Below, piece after piece: positions 1 to 12,574 of a stretch of 64,000 bases of DNA (positions within the stretch are counted from its first letter, which is position 1; every line of letters begins with the position of its first letter). The notes under the pieces are model-generated. The model worked only from the letters and a program-made list of their open reading frames with translations, was not told where the DNA came from and did no database searches. The position numbers and the translations under genes were made by a program. This stretch comes from Hymenopus coronatus (taxonomy: Eukaryota; Arthropoda; Insecta; Mantodea; Hymenopodidae), in contig CM060900.1 of the NCBI GenBank assembly GCA_030762935.1, positions 438,085,259-438,149,258 of the forward strand. Direction: 5' to 3'.

Positions 1-624
1 TAAGCCGTCGTTTTGCGATTGTCTTTGAAATTCGTTTCTTTGCATGGCCAGGAGTAAAACAAAAGAAACAAGGAAGATTTCCTATTTGAGAAAAGTTTTT
101 AAAACTGAAACCAGTAACAAGCATTATCTCGGAAATGGTTAGCGCTACAAAAATGCATAAGACATATATTGTGTGTTTTGACTAGATCTACATTTTTGTC
201 TAAGTTTAGTAGTTCTGCAAAAGTCATTCAGAATAAACAGGTCTTCTGAGGCCTTTCCCAGAAAATCCAAGATGTAAATTTCGTTTATCATGAACATATC
301 TTAAACAGTTTCGAAATTTTGTCCGTGCAAAGAGTAGTTGGAGGTGCAGGGATTTTCCTAAAAAGCTTCGTGTACCATCCTTGGAACACACCGTACTTAA
401 GTACTAAGTTTGATATTTAACGGACTTTCCGTTTTTGAGTTTTACAGGCGCACACACACATACACACATACGCATACGCTCTGACATTTTCCAAAAATGC
501 GTTTTTGTTTTCAGGGATCTCCTAAACATGTATTTTTCGTGAAATATCGGTATGGAATTGTTGGGTGACATACAATACCAGCTGTGTCTACTATTTACAT
601 TGTACATAGACGCTAGAGAAAGTA
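1..624 (+). repeat. Family X dispersed repeat, copy 1 (5' end cut by window edge)
   Basis: This is a non-coding repeat shared with about a dozen other places in the window. Landmarks in order are a segment near 55 ending GGCCAGGAGTAAAAC, AAAACTGAAACC near 102, GGCCTTTCCCAGAAAATCC near 250, a CA-rich stretch near 450-475, and a tail ending in ATTGTACATAGACGCTAG near 598. No reading frame is shared between copies. The family class is unknown to me. Confidence 0.8.
430..476. repeat. CA-rich microsatellite inside family X copy 1
   Basis: An impure CA/CATA tract sits at the position where other X copies also carry CA repeats, between the GACTTTTCGTTTTTGAG segment and the GGACATTTTTC segment. Confidence 0.7.
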
Positions 625-1560
625 ATTATTAATTAATTCATTTAGATAATGGATACAGGCGGCTTATGGCGGATGACTTTAGCAACCTCACTCATGTATT
701 TTTATTTAACAGATTTTCACAAAACTTTGCATAGGTTTTAAAAGTGGTATCCTGTTATTATATACAAATTTTGAATGTATTTTTATAATAAAATACCCCA
801 CTATTAGGGGCGGTAAATTAAGACTAAACAACTCATTCCTTTTTTCAGTTAACAGGTTTTCATGAAACGCTGTATAGCAGTTACAGGTAGTGTGTTGTCG
901 TTATGTACAGATCCTGAATATAAGTGTATCATAGAAACTACTTCTATAGGGTATTGTACTGATTTCCCTAAATGTATATAACATTGGGGGAAATAATGGT
1001 AAATAACTTTTCTGAAATTTAACATTTATCCATTATCTTCAAAATAATCGCAATTTAGAGTGCTGCAAACTTTTAAACTCAACACTAAAACGTAAACGTC
1101 AAGTTATAAGCCATGTAAAGTTTGCCGACGGTGCAATATTTTAATTATGTAAGAAGAAATAAGAGAATTTTAAAATCACTTAACACAAATCTTGTAATGT
1201 AAAATCCACGATAAGTCTTCCACAGTTTATTGGCGCAATAAACCCTAACTTCAACACTTCTGCAGCGCATTATAAGACGAATGAAAGAGAATTCGCTGCT
1301 AACTTAATTTTTAGCAGTTTTCAGTTTTTTATTACAGCTCGTTTGAGATGGTATACTGTGTTTTCTTATTCTTTGGAAGTGTCGTTTATTCTTTAGACCA
1401 GGCTGTTCCAACTCGACTCGTCTGAGCAAGAGTATGCGCGTTCTCGACCACAAAACTTGAAGCATAGTTTGAGGGGCAACGTGGTAGCCAATACGTGCTG
1501 GGCAAAGGTCATCCCACAATAATTGTATCCTGCCACTTCATTTCCAATTCTTGTTTTAGC
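625..1560. other. No recognised feature, AT-rich
   Basis: I see only AT-rich sequence with short chance frames on either strand. Nothing here resembles a gene, RNA or transposon end that I can name. Confidence 0.6.
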
Positions 1561-1587
1561 CGTGATGATAGCTTGCCCTCAATGCTC

Positions 1588-1690
1588 CACTGTATTGCAT
1601 GTTGCAGGTAGACTCCTGTGACTCGCGAGTTACTCGCTCCTCTCTTGGCGCACACCCAAACTGATACAGCCTCCCATATGGCTTAGGCGT
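1588..1690 (+). repeat. Short repeat shared with 22659-22755
   Basis: About 100 bases, including TGTATTGCATGTTGCA, ACTCCTGTGAC and GGCGCACACCCAAA, recur in diverged form near 22660 in the same orientation. The unit boundaries are unclear and there is no coding content. Confidence 0.55.
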
Positions 1691-1728
1691 ATGAAGACAT
1701 GTATTTCAATTTCAAACCACTGTGCGGC

Positions 1729-1812
1729 GTTGCCTCGCGGTAATGGATTGACTCGCATTCAGAAAGTCCCGAGTTCAAGCCTCGTGGCCGACCAATCTGA
1801 CCATTTATATAT
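1729..1812 (+). repeat. tRNA-derived SINE head
   Basis: A tRNA-like module with an A-box-like segment (TTGCCTCGCGGTAATGGATT) and a B-box (CGAGTTCAAGCCTCG) is followed by a diverged, non-tRNA tail. No CCA-compatible acceptor stem closes, so it is read as a SINE head rather than a tRNA gene. Confidence 0.55.
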
Positions 1813-3680
1813 ATAGATTTTCCTAGATCGCAAAGCAAATGATGGTTATTGTTGACCTTAAGGAATACCGAAATTGAGATGTTTACTATAATAAGTCCTA
1901 AGATTGCAAATTGTATTTCATTGCAAATAGTTGTTGAAGTTTTAGGCATTTATAAAAAATTCAACATTTAACTGTCCTCTATTTGCTTCGAGCTCTAGAG
2001 TCATTTAAAGATTATTTCCTAGCTAGCTAATACATCAAACAGCACATGTCTGACTCTTTGTTTAAACACGACTAAAATTACCCAGAATGTGCAAAAGTAT
2101 CTTATTCTAATATTAAAAGGGCAACATTTTCTAACAGCAATAGTAATTTTTCAAAAAAATATATCTGTATGAAAAAATGATTAATCTTAGAGATTAAAAT
2201 GTATAGCCTTTTAAAAAAAGTATATTCATTCAGCGATCAAAATTATTGAATTAGCCCATGTTAAATTTGTTGTGTATGGTTCAAAGCTCCTAATTATTAA
2301 ACTCCAGTCATTTTTTTTCAAATTTTGTAACGCATGGGACACTTAGATTATGTTATATATTTACATAATAAAATGTATGAAATAATACATATGTTCCAAA
2401 ATATTTATCTAAGTTGAATGACATTTGGATTCATATTAACACAGTAATAATGCAATCAGAGTATACTTTCAGACAATAATATAAACATTTGCAATTTCTT
2501 CATGATTCCCTTAAATAAATAACATACTCATACTTATATTCGACATGAACTAAATCAACGAATAAACAGGAAATAAGAATTTTGGTGAGATTTAAATGAT
2601 AAAGTTCCACTATAAAATATGATTACAGCAAACATCTGCAATAGTAAATGTATAAACTGTTAGAGGATTTAATGCAGTTCATGTACATACCTCAGTAACA
2701 TAGACAAAAAAGCAGGTAGGTCAGATTACCAGCAATAAGTGCAGAAAATCCAACATTCCATCAAACGTATGTGCATGCACGAAACGTGGAGCAAAGTACT
2801 ATCCTTGAAAAATATATGTTTTGATATTTACAGTTATAGTATTTGGACACAATAATAAATCCGTCTCCATTTACAGATTTCTGTCCATATAGTACATAAA
2901 TATTATATTCACACATAAAGAGGGATATATGTTTTAAAATAAAATTACTACTGAGCTAAGCGACGAAATAAACCGTGTATATCAGCACACACTTTTATTG
3001 TTGCATTCTCTACTGGTTTATTTGCAATTGTTGCCTGTGCAGGAACCAGTATGTTCCAAAGAATCGGAAACGGCATGTTGCGTGTTTCCGCCGCCCTTAG
3101 GGCACGGAAGGGAAGGGAGAAAGTAGTGTGCAGAGAGTGAAAATGCCATCGCTTTCGTTCAACTGAAAACCTGTAACATTCCTAGCGTAACGCTTAGCCG
3201 CAAGCCTTAAATAAAATTCTAACAATCGCTCTTTTGCTGTGAAGCTAAATTGGATCTCGTGGTTCCGCAGATTCTGATCATAGTTGCGAACCCTTAGGCA
3301 ACGACAGGAATGCTACATGTTCGTAGATATAGCAATTAGAACAAAAATATGGCATGTTTAAAACCATTAAAATACACAGATATGATACCAAGAATCACTG
3401 AATGTGCTTTAATGGTAAAGCAACGGTTTCATGTTTTACTTCTACATTTTATATACACGTAATTATGCAGTTTTAAGCGCAAACGTTTAAATTACAATAA
3501 AGGTACATATCATGACGTGAATTGCAATAGGTTAGATATGAAATCTCACATGCGCGACACCTCGCGTTCAGCCAGTGGTAGCTCTTGAAAATAACGTGCC
3601 ACTCAAAACATTGCTTACCCTCCTTGTAAATACATGGTTGTCAAAACAATAACAAGATGCCTTCTTGACACAATGTTTTC
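1813..3680. other. No recognised feature, AT-rich
   Basis: This is a long AT-rich stretch with no frame above about 60 codons and no transposase or reverse-transcriptase motif that I can read. A GC-richer patch near 3080-3130 has no recognisable identity. Confidence 0.6.
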
Positions 3681-3714
3681 TAGATTCGGTTGAACCAAAG
3701 CAAAGCGCATGATT

Positions 3715-3835
3715 ATTTGAAATATCCTAGTTCAAATCCCTACTATCGTTTTGAATTTTTCCGTCTGACTCTACCTCTCCAACTTCTGTCCTACACACGG
3801 CTGGTGTGGAAGAAACAATTAATTCATATTAAAAG
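3715..3835 (+). repeat. SINE family A, 5'-truncated copy
   Basis: It starts within the B-box region (TAGTTCAAATCCC) and continues into the family A tail, TTGAATTTTTCCGTCTGACT, then CAACTTCTGTCCTACACACG and GGCTGGTGTGGAAG. The same tail follows complete tRNA-like heads at 3978 and 22390. The 5' truncation fits LINE-driven retroposition. Confidence 0.7.
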
Positions 3836-3977
3836 TGACCAAATGGTTAACTACAAAACCCGGGACTTAAGTACTTATAAGTTTGTAAGTCGCCATTGAG
3901 GTATGGCATCTCGAAATAATTTGAGTCTCCTTGTGGTTTACCGGAAAAAACGTAAGTCAGTTGGAGAATTTAGTGTC

Positions 3978-4100
3978 ATGTCGGCATGTTGCCATGATAG
4001 CTCAGTGATCAGAGCAACTGGACGGGAACCAGGAGATCCGTGGTTCAAATCCTGGTTCTGGCATTGAATTTTTCAGTCCGACTCTTTCTCTGCAATATCT
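3978..4100 (+). repeat. SINE family A, copy with complete tRNA-like head
   Basis: The tRNA-like head contains GATAGCTCAGTGATCAGAG (A-box region) and GTGGTTCAAATCCTGG (B-box). It is followed by the shared tail TTGAATTTTTCAGTCCGACT. The tail is cut short by an oppositely oriented SINE B fragment that begins soon after. Confidence 0.75.
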
Positions 4101-4129
4101 TCTTTGCTTCCTTGCAGTCTACCTCCTCA

Positions 4130-4400
4130 TATGTAGGACATACACGCGAGTGCCATGGGCTAGAGGCCTGTCTAGAAGCAGACAAACAGTGAATCAGAGA
4201 GTAAAGAACCCGGAACGGGGGATCTGCCTGTAGCCAGGTATGAGGATGAGAAAGAAAATTATATGAGTTGATGGAGAAATGGATGAAAGAAGGGTGATGA
4301 TGGAGCAATTGGTGTAATGAATGGCGGGGAAAACTGAGAACCCGAAGAAAACCATCCAATGTCGCCTTGACCGCCAGAAATTCCACATCCACATAGTCAC
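4130..4400 (-). repeat. SINE family B, partial, reverse orientation
   Basis: Read on the minus strand, it contains the family B body: GTTCTCAGTTTTCCCCGCC, then CATTACACCAATTGCTCC and ATCATCACCCTTCTTTC. It ends toward 4130 with the same tail words as the copy at 15230 (compare GCCAGGTATGAGG with GCCAGGCATGAGC). The tRNA-like head is too diverged to see. Two open minus-strand frames here are by-products of the repeat. Confidence 0.7.
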
Positions 4401-4829
4401 AATAACAACGTAGAAACAATTACTTGCGGCACTAACCGAGCCAATCTGGTATGGATAGGGGCAGGTGTTTTAGAGCTAAAGCATTTAATACACATTCGGC
4501 TAGATTTTTGCTTGTATAACTTGCACTAATTCTAGTATTGCACTAACAAGTAAAGCGTACAGATTAGGAAGGACCGCCTGAAGTTACATACGACACATTT
4601 CTCTTTTTGGGTATTTGAAGTGGACAGACGGATAATGTCATTCTAAATGAAGATTAAACAAGAAGGATATTACACAACCAGAGAATTGGAATTAAAATCG
4701 TTCCCCAAATACCTAAATTAGGTGCAACCCGCAAACATCATTTTTTAGAAAGTATATTTATTTATTTTGTTGTGTAGTTTAACGTCCTTTAACCTGTTTG
4801 GTCATGTCAGACGCTGAAGGAAATTGCTG

Positions 4830-4995
4830 AATTGATGCTCAAATAATCTCGGAATGCATAGAACTTAAAGTTACTCGACATTCGTCTTCCCTGGATAAAG
4901 AAAACCCCCGGAAAACCTTGTCCGGGTATCTCGCCGCTTGCGAGATTCGAACTCGCGACCTGTTGGATGCAAGGCAGACACGCTACCCTCACAAT
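4830..4995 (-). repeat. tRNA-derived SINE, reverse orientation
   Basis: On the minus strand it reads GAGGGTAGCGTGTCTGCC (A-box region), then TCGCGAGTTCGAATCTCGC (B-box), then a body with CCGGACAAGGTTTTCC. It abuts the left arm of the foldback at 5006. Confidence 0.65.
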
Positions 4996-5005
4996 ATCTA
5001 GGTGG

Positions 5006-5257
5006 GCTTTAGAAAGTATAAAACTGCAATCTGAAACCGGAAGAACTGTTCAGGAAGAAAATATTCGCCAAGGAAGAGAATATTTCCATGCATACATCAA
5101 CATACCTTTAAAGAAAGTTGAACGGAAGCGGTGACATGAAATAGAATGCATTTTCATTATAAAACACCTAATGCATGACTTCGTTGTCTCCGTGGCGAAT
5201 ATTTTCTTCCCGAACAGCTCTTCCAGTTTTAGATTACAGTTTTATACTTTCCAAAGC
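5006..5257. mobile_element. Foldback / MITE-like element with 64-bp inverted arms
   Basis: The arms at 5006-5069 and 5194-5257 are inverted copies with about six mismatches in 64 bases. Both contain GAAAGTATAAAACTG and end at GAAAATATTCGCC. The 124-base loop has no open frame. This is the architecture of a foldback or miniature inverted-repeat element. I see no clear target-site duplication, so the superfamily is not assigned. Confidence 0.75.
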
Positions 5258-5259
5258 GC

Positions 5260-7340
5260 ATATATACATATATACACACATACATATATATAATACATGG
5301 ATATATTGCTGAAAACAGTGGCGTCCTTTTGTAAATGTTCTCGAAACAAATGCCATGTTACGAAATGCGTGTGCGGTTAAGATGAATGTGAACATGTAGC
5401 GGGCATAAAGTGTTTGTACCGTTCCAGAATGACGTGCAGACTATTATTTCTTTCTAAGTCCACATTATCAGCGATAAGGTTAGTGATAAATATGGTCCTA
5501 ACTACATAACAGCGTGTTAAAAGGCTACAGAAATAGATATACCTTGTTAGTATGATAGTATGAAGGTCTGATATACCTAGGTATAGCCAGAGTCGAGGAG
5601 CATGCCAGAAGACCACTGTTGAATTCAAGTTTCGAATCACAATAACTCATGACTGGCGGAAAATGTAGCGGAATGACTTTTACCATAATGTGTTGGCAAA
5701 AATATCTAACTATATAAGGATTTAGCAAGAAATAGTTGTGTCCTGATTGGGTACTTCTCTTTTTACTTTAAGTACGAATTCAAACTCGTATGGGAGTATC
5801 TAATGGGTGTCTCTAAGTACACTGACAAAGCTTAGTATGTGCTATGGGATGGCAAAGTGATCATTTTTCTAGAAGAAACCCATGACCGTGAAAGAACGAT
5901 TTGAGCGGTATGGGTATGACGATGTGTGTGCATTCTACATTTCGTCAATAATCCCAGGAAGAAGAGTATATGAAAAAAGGGTTTTAAACTCTCTGCATTT
6001 TGCTTGATCGTGCGTGGTTCTTGCAATTCAGGCATCATCTGACGTTACAAGTATTTTGTATCCTAACATAATCTAGTGAAGGAATGTAAGATTTGGTGAC
6101 CGTGATGCACACGAAACTGATATTGCTACCAAGCCTCCATTTGGAAATGAGCCATTCAAGGAATTGTACATATTTATATTAAAGTGGGCTGAAGCTTCAT
6201 TGCTTTGCAGCTCCATAGCCGTTATACGCTGTAATGGCATTACATCATATAGGATGGCAATACATTTCTTGTATACTTGAGGCAGTTCAGTACTGTCACG
6301 TTGTTTGGGTGTAGAACATGTAGTCAAGTGAATGCTGACACCAATTATCCCAGGCCATCGTTACTACTGAACCTGTATGGGTGACTTGCCCCCACGTCAC
6401 TTGACAAAAAGAATTCGAATTGTGTCACCCACCGTTTTCAAACGATGTCAATCTACAGCTTCAAACCATGCTTTTAGGACATGGGTTCCTTCTTGAAAAA
6501 AATTATCAGTTTACCCTCCCTGGAAGTAAGCGTATGAAAATAAGCATAGAGTTGTTTATTTATATATTATACTACAATTTTCGCTCGAACCAAAAGACCA
6601 GCTTCCAATGTTGTGTCCAGACTGTCAGAAAGTGAAAATTATGTTTTAATAATGATTTAAAAATATGAGTGGAGGCAGTTTTCTGGCGTTTTGTCACCAA
6701 GTCCTGTAGCTGTTCTGTTTATCTTTCCGTTACCTTCTAAATGGCCACCATGTTGCAAGTCCAGATACACATCTCAGCAAAACGCCTTTCCTAGTATTAC
6801 AGGTAAGATATTAAACGCTGCATACTGGCTGTTTAGGTTCCTTTAGAAACAATTGAGTAGTCTTCTTTGTAGAGCCAGTTAATATAAAACAGAGATTTCT
6901 CCGTCTACAATTACGGCAGAATAGCATGGTAGAAACTATGTTTTCCAAAATGATGTAGTTACGAATCAATTTTCATAAATTTTTGACGAGTCTCTGAATT
7001 CCACATTTCTATTTAGGTGCAGTATTGCAGCTCTTTGGCCGTCTCTTTCTCCATATCTCCCATCTGTCGACTTTTATGCATAAAACCAAGGGGAGACTAA
7101 TAGACGGAAATTACAAAACACGTAATATTTTTAGTTTTGTGAAACCCTATGGATTGGAGTATCTTTAATTGACATATATTCATGCACATATTAGTGTTTT
7201 AAATATAATTTTAAACATGGCACTACATCTGACCTTTTTCAGAAAGATCCTTCACCACTTCACAGAATGTCTCCTACACGCTTTGAAGTAGAGAGCTAAT
7301 CTTATAATACAGGTGTTACTCCACAGGTTGGTACTAATAC
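5260..7340. other. No recognised feature
   Basis: An alternating TATACA tract lies just after the foldback (5260-5300). The rest has only short chance frames. I see no gene, RNA or transposon signature. Confidence 0.6.
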
Positions 7341-7344
7341 TTAA

Positions 7345-8218
7345 AATCTGATGCATTCCATCCACATAACTTTCCCCAGCTGTTCCACAAAAAAAAATTG
7401 TTGTTACAAAAGATTACTCTTTCATCTAAATCATGCTAATATAGATCAACATTAGCAGAATTTGTCTTATTACTTCCTTGTAAGTAGAAGTGAAATAAGG
7501 GAATACACCAGGCTAAAGCGATAGTCAGTTCTTTTAAAAGCTAGTCGCTGTGTAAAACAATTGAGGTTCGGTTCGCTTTGCATAGTCCTGTTTAAGAAAA
7601 GTGAATTAGTTTAAAACTGAAACTAATAACAATGAATATCTCGAAAACGGTCAACTGCACGATAATTTTGTATTTAACATAGAAGTGTGTGTTTTGATGA
7701 GCTCTACATTTTTTGTGCGGTAAGATTTTGTCCATCTCTTACGGTTTACCAGTTATGCAAAATTCTGCAGAAATCATCTAGAATAAACATGTCTTTAGAG
7801 GCTATTCCCAAAAAATTGAAGATATGCATTATTTTATTTGCCATGTAAATATCTTAAATATAAGAAATTTTATTCAAAATCGTTAGTCATTTGAAAATCA
7901 AAATTTTCGAAAAATGTTCCATGTAAAAGGTAGTTGGGATTGGGGGGTGTTCTGGAAAATCTTCGTGGAAGATCCTGAACTTAAATGCCAAGTTTGGTAT
8001 TTTCCTGACTTTTCGTTTTTTGAGCTCCTTCGTTTTTTCTTCACAAACTCACAGACAGGCCAGACGGACCTTTTTCCAAACATGCGTGTTTCGGACTCAG
8101 GGGACCTCAAAACATATATTTCCGGTGAAATCTCGGTAATGAATTTTTGGATGGAATACAATACCTTCTCTATCCACTATGTGCATTGTACATACGAGCT
8201 AGAGAAGGTAAAAATATG
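7345..8218 (+). repeat. Family X, near full-length copy 2
   Basis: It begins with the head seen in other long copies (ATGCATTCCATCCACATAAC). It then runs through AATAAGGGAATACACCAGGC, TCTTACGGTTTACCAGTTAT, GGCTATTCCC and ATGTTCCATGTAAAAGGTAG, and ends with GTGCATTGTACATACGAGC. At about 870 bases it is one of the best templates for a consensus. The open frames inside it on both strands are not conserved in other copies. Confidence 0.85.
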
Positions 8219-8500
8219 AGACTTTCTGCTTTTGTGTTTCCTTCATTTTCAAATATTTGAGAGTTTGCTTTCTCTATCTTTGCTTTTAACACCTTTTGCT
8301 GGGAGTAATGTTTTCTGGTAGTCCGTATAAATGCTCAGAAACTAATCTGAATAACTAAATCAATATTTTAGATAGAAAAAGCTACCTTTAAGTGCTAATA
8401 TGGATTCACCCTACTGTGAGTTTGATGGTTTTCTAATTTAAAACTTTCACTGCAGATAAATGGTAATCAAATTATAGTAAAAGGTATATCGGTGAATCTG

Positions 8501-9954
8501 CACTAGTGTCCAAAAGTTAAGCATAATTCCGAAAACAGAGAACTGAAAGCAAAACAGTGAGCAAGCGCCATTAAACGTTATCATAGGGTGTGCCTCCCTT
8601 TACTAGTTGTCTTTGATAGGTAAGGTGGTTCGCGTTTCTAAGGTCAACAAAATCAGAGCAGTAAACCAATACCAAAGTATCAGACCCAGTGCTTGGCCCA
8701 TTCGTTATTGTTCTCCCATTGTGAACAGAGAACAGTTGATTCGCAAAGTGTTTACAAGACAACACCAAAGTGCCACAAACACGTCAACTGAACCCTGTTG
8801 AAGGGCAGAATCATCGGACATCGTGCGGCAGGTTAGACACAGACCACAGTCTCTCGGGCTCTGAATGTGGCACAAAATGTCATTTCGAGCCTTCGGTGAC
8901 GTTTCCAAGAAACAGGAGATGTTCGTCGGATCCCTGTACATGGTCGCCCACGGGTCACAGCGCCACAGCAGTACAACAGCACGACGACTTCGGAGGATGT
9001 CCGCGAGGCAACTGTCTTCCGAGCTTGCAGCCACCTCGGCTTTCGAGTTTCAACGTAAACTGTATACAGGAGGCTCAGAGCAGTCGGCCTCTACGCCAGA
9101 CATCCAGCAGTGTGTGCTCCACTTACTCGAATACACATACTGTTCGGTTTACAATGGGGTCAGCAACGTCAACATTAGACCTTGGATGAATGGAGAAACG
9201 TGCTGTTTACAGATGAGTCCAGGTTCAGTTTGAACAATGATTCTCGTCACACAATAATCTGGGGAGAACGCAGAACCCGGTTTCAGCCCACCAACATCAT
9301 GGAAACACGCCCATTGACGGTGGTGGCGTAATCGCCTGGACAGGCGTAATGCTCAATGGACGTACAGATCTGCTCATCTTCGACGGTGTTACTGTGAATG
9401 CCCAGCGATAAGAGACGAGGTACTGGAACCAAATGTGCTACTTTTCAGAGGTGCAGTTGGTCCACACTTAATTTTAATGGACGATAACGCACGTCTGCAT
9501 GGAGCCCACCTGGTGGATGCCTATCTTGAGAGGGAATATATCCAGCACATGGAGTGGCCTGCGATGTACGCGGATATGAACCCTATAGAACATGCCTGGG
9601 ATGCATTAGGAAGACGATTGGTAATCCGCCAGCCCCCACCGAGGACACTTCCAGACCACCGACGTGCTCTCCGTGAGGAATGGGAACTGCTGCCTGCAGA
9701 ACTCTTGAACCACCTTATAGAGAGTATGACATGGCTCTGGGAGACCTGTGTAGCCATGAGGGATCACCACACCCCATATTAACCACTCAGCACCATCATT
9801 GTGAATGTGAAAATGATTGTCAGAGTATGTGTTTGCGTAAAAAGGTGTCCCGAGGTCAAAATTGTCTGCTATTTCTCACTTTATTGCATTCCAGATCATT
9901 TGTGATGCATTGGTAGCAACATATTGCATTTTGCTTAACTTTTGAAGACTAGTG
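8501..9954 (+). mobile_element. Tc1-type DNA transposon, degenerate
   Basis: The ends are inverted repeats: CACTAGTGTCCAAAAGTTAA at 8501, and its diverged inverse finishing at 9954. TA follows the right end at 9955, while the left flank is TG, so one side of the target duplication is mutated. The body encodes a Tc1-like transposase in broken frames on the + strand. At about 1,450 bases it is close to the usual Tc1 size. The copy cannot make transposase. Confidence 0.85.
8770..9782 (+). pseudogene. Tc1-family transposase pseudogene (DD34E)
   Basis: The N-terminus MPQTRQLNPVEG at 8770 resembles the start of arthropod Tc1 transposases. A middle piece with RRMSARQLSSELAAT follows in another frame near 8960-9030. 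The first catalytic aspartate is in LFTDESRFSLNN near 9205-9240. The last third, open from 9435 to 9782, holds LILMDDNARLHGAH and MNPIEHAWDALGRR. I count 34 residues between the second catalytic D and the E, the DD34E spacing of Tc1. At least three frame changes and stops near 9329 and 9410 separate these pieces. Confidence 0.88.
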
Positions 9955-9956
9955 TA

Positions 9957-12560
9957 GAATACTATTATCTAAAACTTAATTTTTTTCCAAAGTAGAAACC
10001 TATCAGTAACCAATATTGAACGCAAAGTGCAAGAGAAAACTCAGTCCCGATTGGAAGTTTTGCTTCAGACATGAATATTTTGACAGCTGCTAAGAAACGA
10101 TATTGTCTCGTAGATAACGGTGTTCTGCAAAGCCGGCCGACTGGTAGGTTGGGCAGATAAAACAGACGACGCTCTTACCCAAGGTAAATTCCAGAAACGC
10201 TATTCTGAGAACACATTTATAGATGTGTCTCCTCCCCCCACCCAGGTAAGGCGAACTTTCTCGAAACCTCTGCGACTATACATTGGTGAGCGTGTTAGTG
10301 ACAGTAACTGGGTTGGTTGTTGTGGCGGACAGCGAGTGCTACTCAGCGTGCTAAGGTCACGAAACCCTATGTTCAACAGCAAGCCATCAAAAGAGGTAAT
10401 AGCACTGCAGTGTTTCACACTCCAACGAGTAAAATGCAAATAAAAAGAGACTGCTCGCATGCTCATTACACCGCTACTTGCAAAGAAAGGAAAAGCGAGA
10501 TGACAATGAAAACTGACCTAAGTTATACTACTGATAACGTCAAATTACGACTTAAAAGCTAAGTGAAGAAACAGAAGAAACAGACTTGCACTACGTATAA
10601 GATAAATGAATAGATGATTCTGGAACTTTGGATGTGTTTTCGGCCTTAGAAAACATGTAATATAAGAACTTGCAAGATATTGTATGTACCACGGATGAAT
10701 ATGAAATTGATTTCAGAGGCATAAACGCGTCACTGGAAAGCGTGAGAGTAACATCCGAGCTGAAGGCAGCTATACAATTACAGGTGTACTTCAGTGTCTT
10801 CGTTGTCCGAGAGTATACATACTCCAGCCTCAAAATAACAATCCTCCGTTAAGCTCTATTGCTCCTGTTGATATAGGTTTCCGTGTGTGTACCGCATACA
10901 TCAGCAGTAGGCGTTGGTTTACTACTAAAATAAGCAAGACGGAATAGCACAGCGTGTCTGTGCCTGCGTCTGCTTAGTAACGAGCTTCCGCATCATGTAG
11001 CAACGTTTCAAAGATGATCAACTGTCCAAAGTGATACTGAACCAAACATGCCTAACTAATGACAAATAATAGCTTTAAAGTGGACTAAGTTCTTACATAT
11101 CTAGGTCGGACGAAACAAATCAACAAAAATGTTCAGGGGAGTACGCAGATAGTGCATTTGTGGTGAAGTAGAACAGTTATAACCGAAGCACACAAAAGCT
11201 GGTCATGCACTCAATGTGTAGTTACTTTTAGAAACGTATCCATAAACAAGTATATCAGCTAGATTACTGGACAGAGGTTATTGACGAAATAAAGGAGTTG
11301 ATGGATCAGCACAAAGTGGCATACGGAGTATATACAGACCAAACTATCCAGCCATGAATCATACACAGTGAGGTATGTTACCATTAACCAATGGGGATAT
11401 CTTCTCACTTCACTTCAGCCACAACTACAAGAAATTTTCTATAACCATTTGCTCATGGTAATAACTATGTGTAACTAAACGTGTGCCAATAGTAACATCA
11501 GCGGAGCGTGTCGTTAAAACAACGTTGCTAAGGAACATATGGAATAAAAGCTTTCGAAAGTACAATTCAATTTCCTGTTATTTCGTTAAAATTTACTGAC
11601 GTTTTAATTGGTACGAATTGTTATTTACCTGTTAATATGTGATATACTGAACCTTTAAGCATAAATCAGTTATACGAACGTAAACTAGTACTACAGTGCT
11701 ACAGGTTTGGATATCTGAGAAGAGTATAGAGCCTCCTGGATCGCGTTACTGGATGCAGGGATCCTACAATTTCATTTGGTTTTTTTTTTCTGTTTAAATA
11801 AATTAAATTCAATATTTTAACCTCCTCTTAGTTTGCAACTGCTTTTAGTACCACAGTTCATGGTGTTAAGAGAAATGTTCCAGTGTTCTCATCGCTAGGG
11901 TAAAGCATGCAGTAAGGAAACCTTAGACTAGTGAAAGACAATACTTCTAAGAGAAATACCTCACATCGGAGCAATGTAGTTCAAAATCCATCTCTGACTA
12001 TATCCGCTTCTGCTTCCAGCATAAAGAGAAGTCAAAGGGAGGTAAAGGAGCTATACCCTGGATAAAAGGAAGGACGTAACAAGTGTGCTGATGTCAGTTT
12101 GTGAAAAACAAAAACCACTCTCAATCTTTCCAAAATGAATGCCATAATTAATAAAACGCTGCAGCAAGTAAATGATACTAGGAAGGGGCGACAAGGACGA
12201 TTATTTGGTGACACAGCGAAAACCACCAGAAGAACCCTTTCTACTGGTGTAAAATATAATGTCTTAGTACTTTAATATTCTTGTGTATAGGTCGACGAGT
12301 ATGAACAGCTTTTAGAATTGAAATAAATGTAAGTTAGAATGTAGGCCAATGCTATTAATACAATAGAAAACATTGTTGTGAAAAATTGTTCATGAATATA
12401 TTTAAAGATTATTTATAATTTATAGCTGTAGATCACGAGGTCCAAATTTGGTGTGCGCCAAAGAACGAGTTATTGATGTTCGCAGGGGCAAGTTGTCGTC
12501 AGAAATGAATAAGTCGTAGAACAAAGTGTCAGGAAGCGTAAGGACTTGTGCTGTGAACTT
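9957..12560. other. No recognised feature
   Basis: The region contains short chance frames only. The stretch 10120-10560 is GC-richer and has two overlapping frames of about 80-107 codons, but no domain I can recognise. It may be an old unique or repeat sequence. Confidence 0.55.
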
Positions 12561-12574
12561 CGCTCAGTGATGTA

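Noticed and set aside
4045..4419. 124-codon minus-strand frame
   Set aside because: It lies across SINE A and SINE B sequence, and parallel frames appear in other family B copies.
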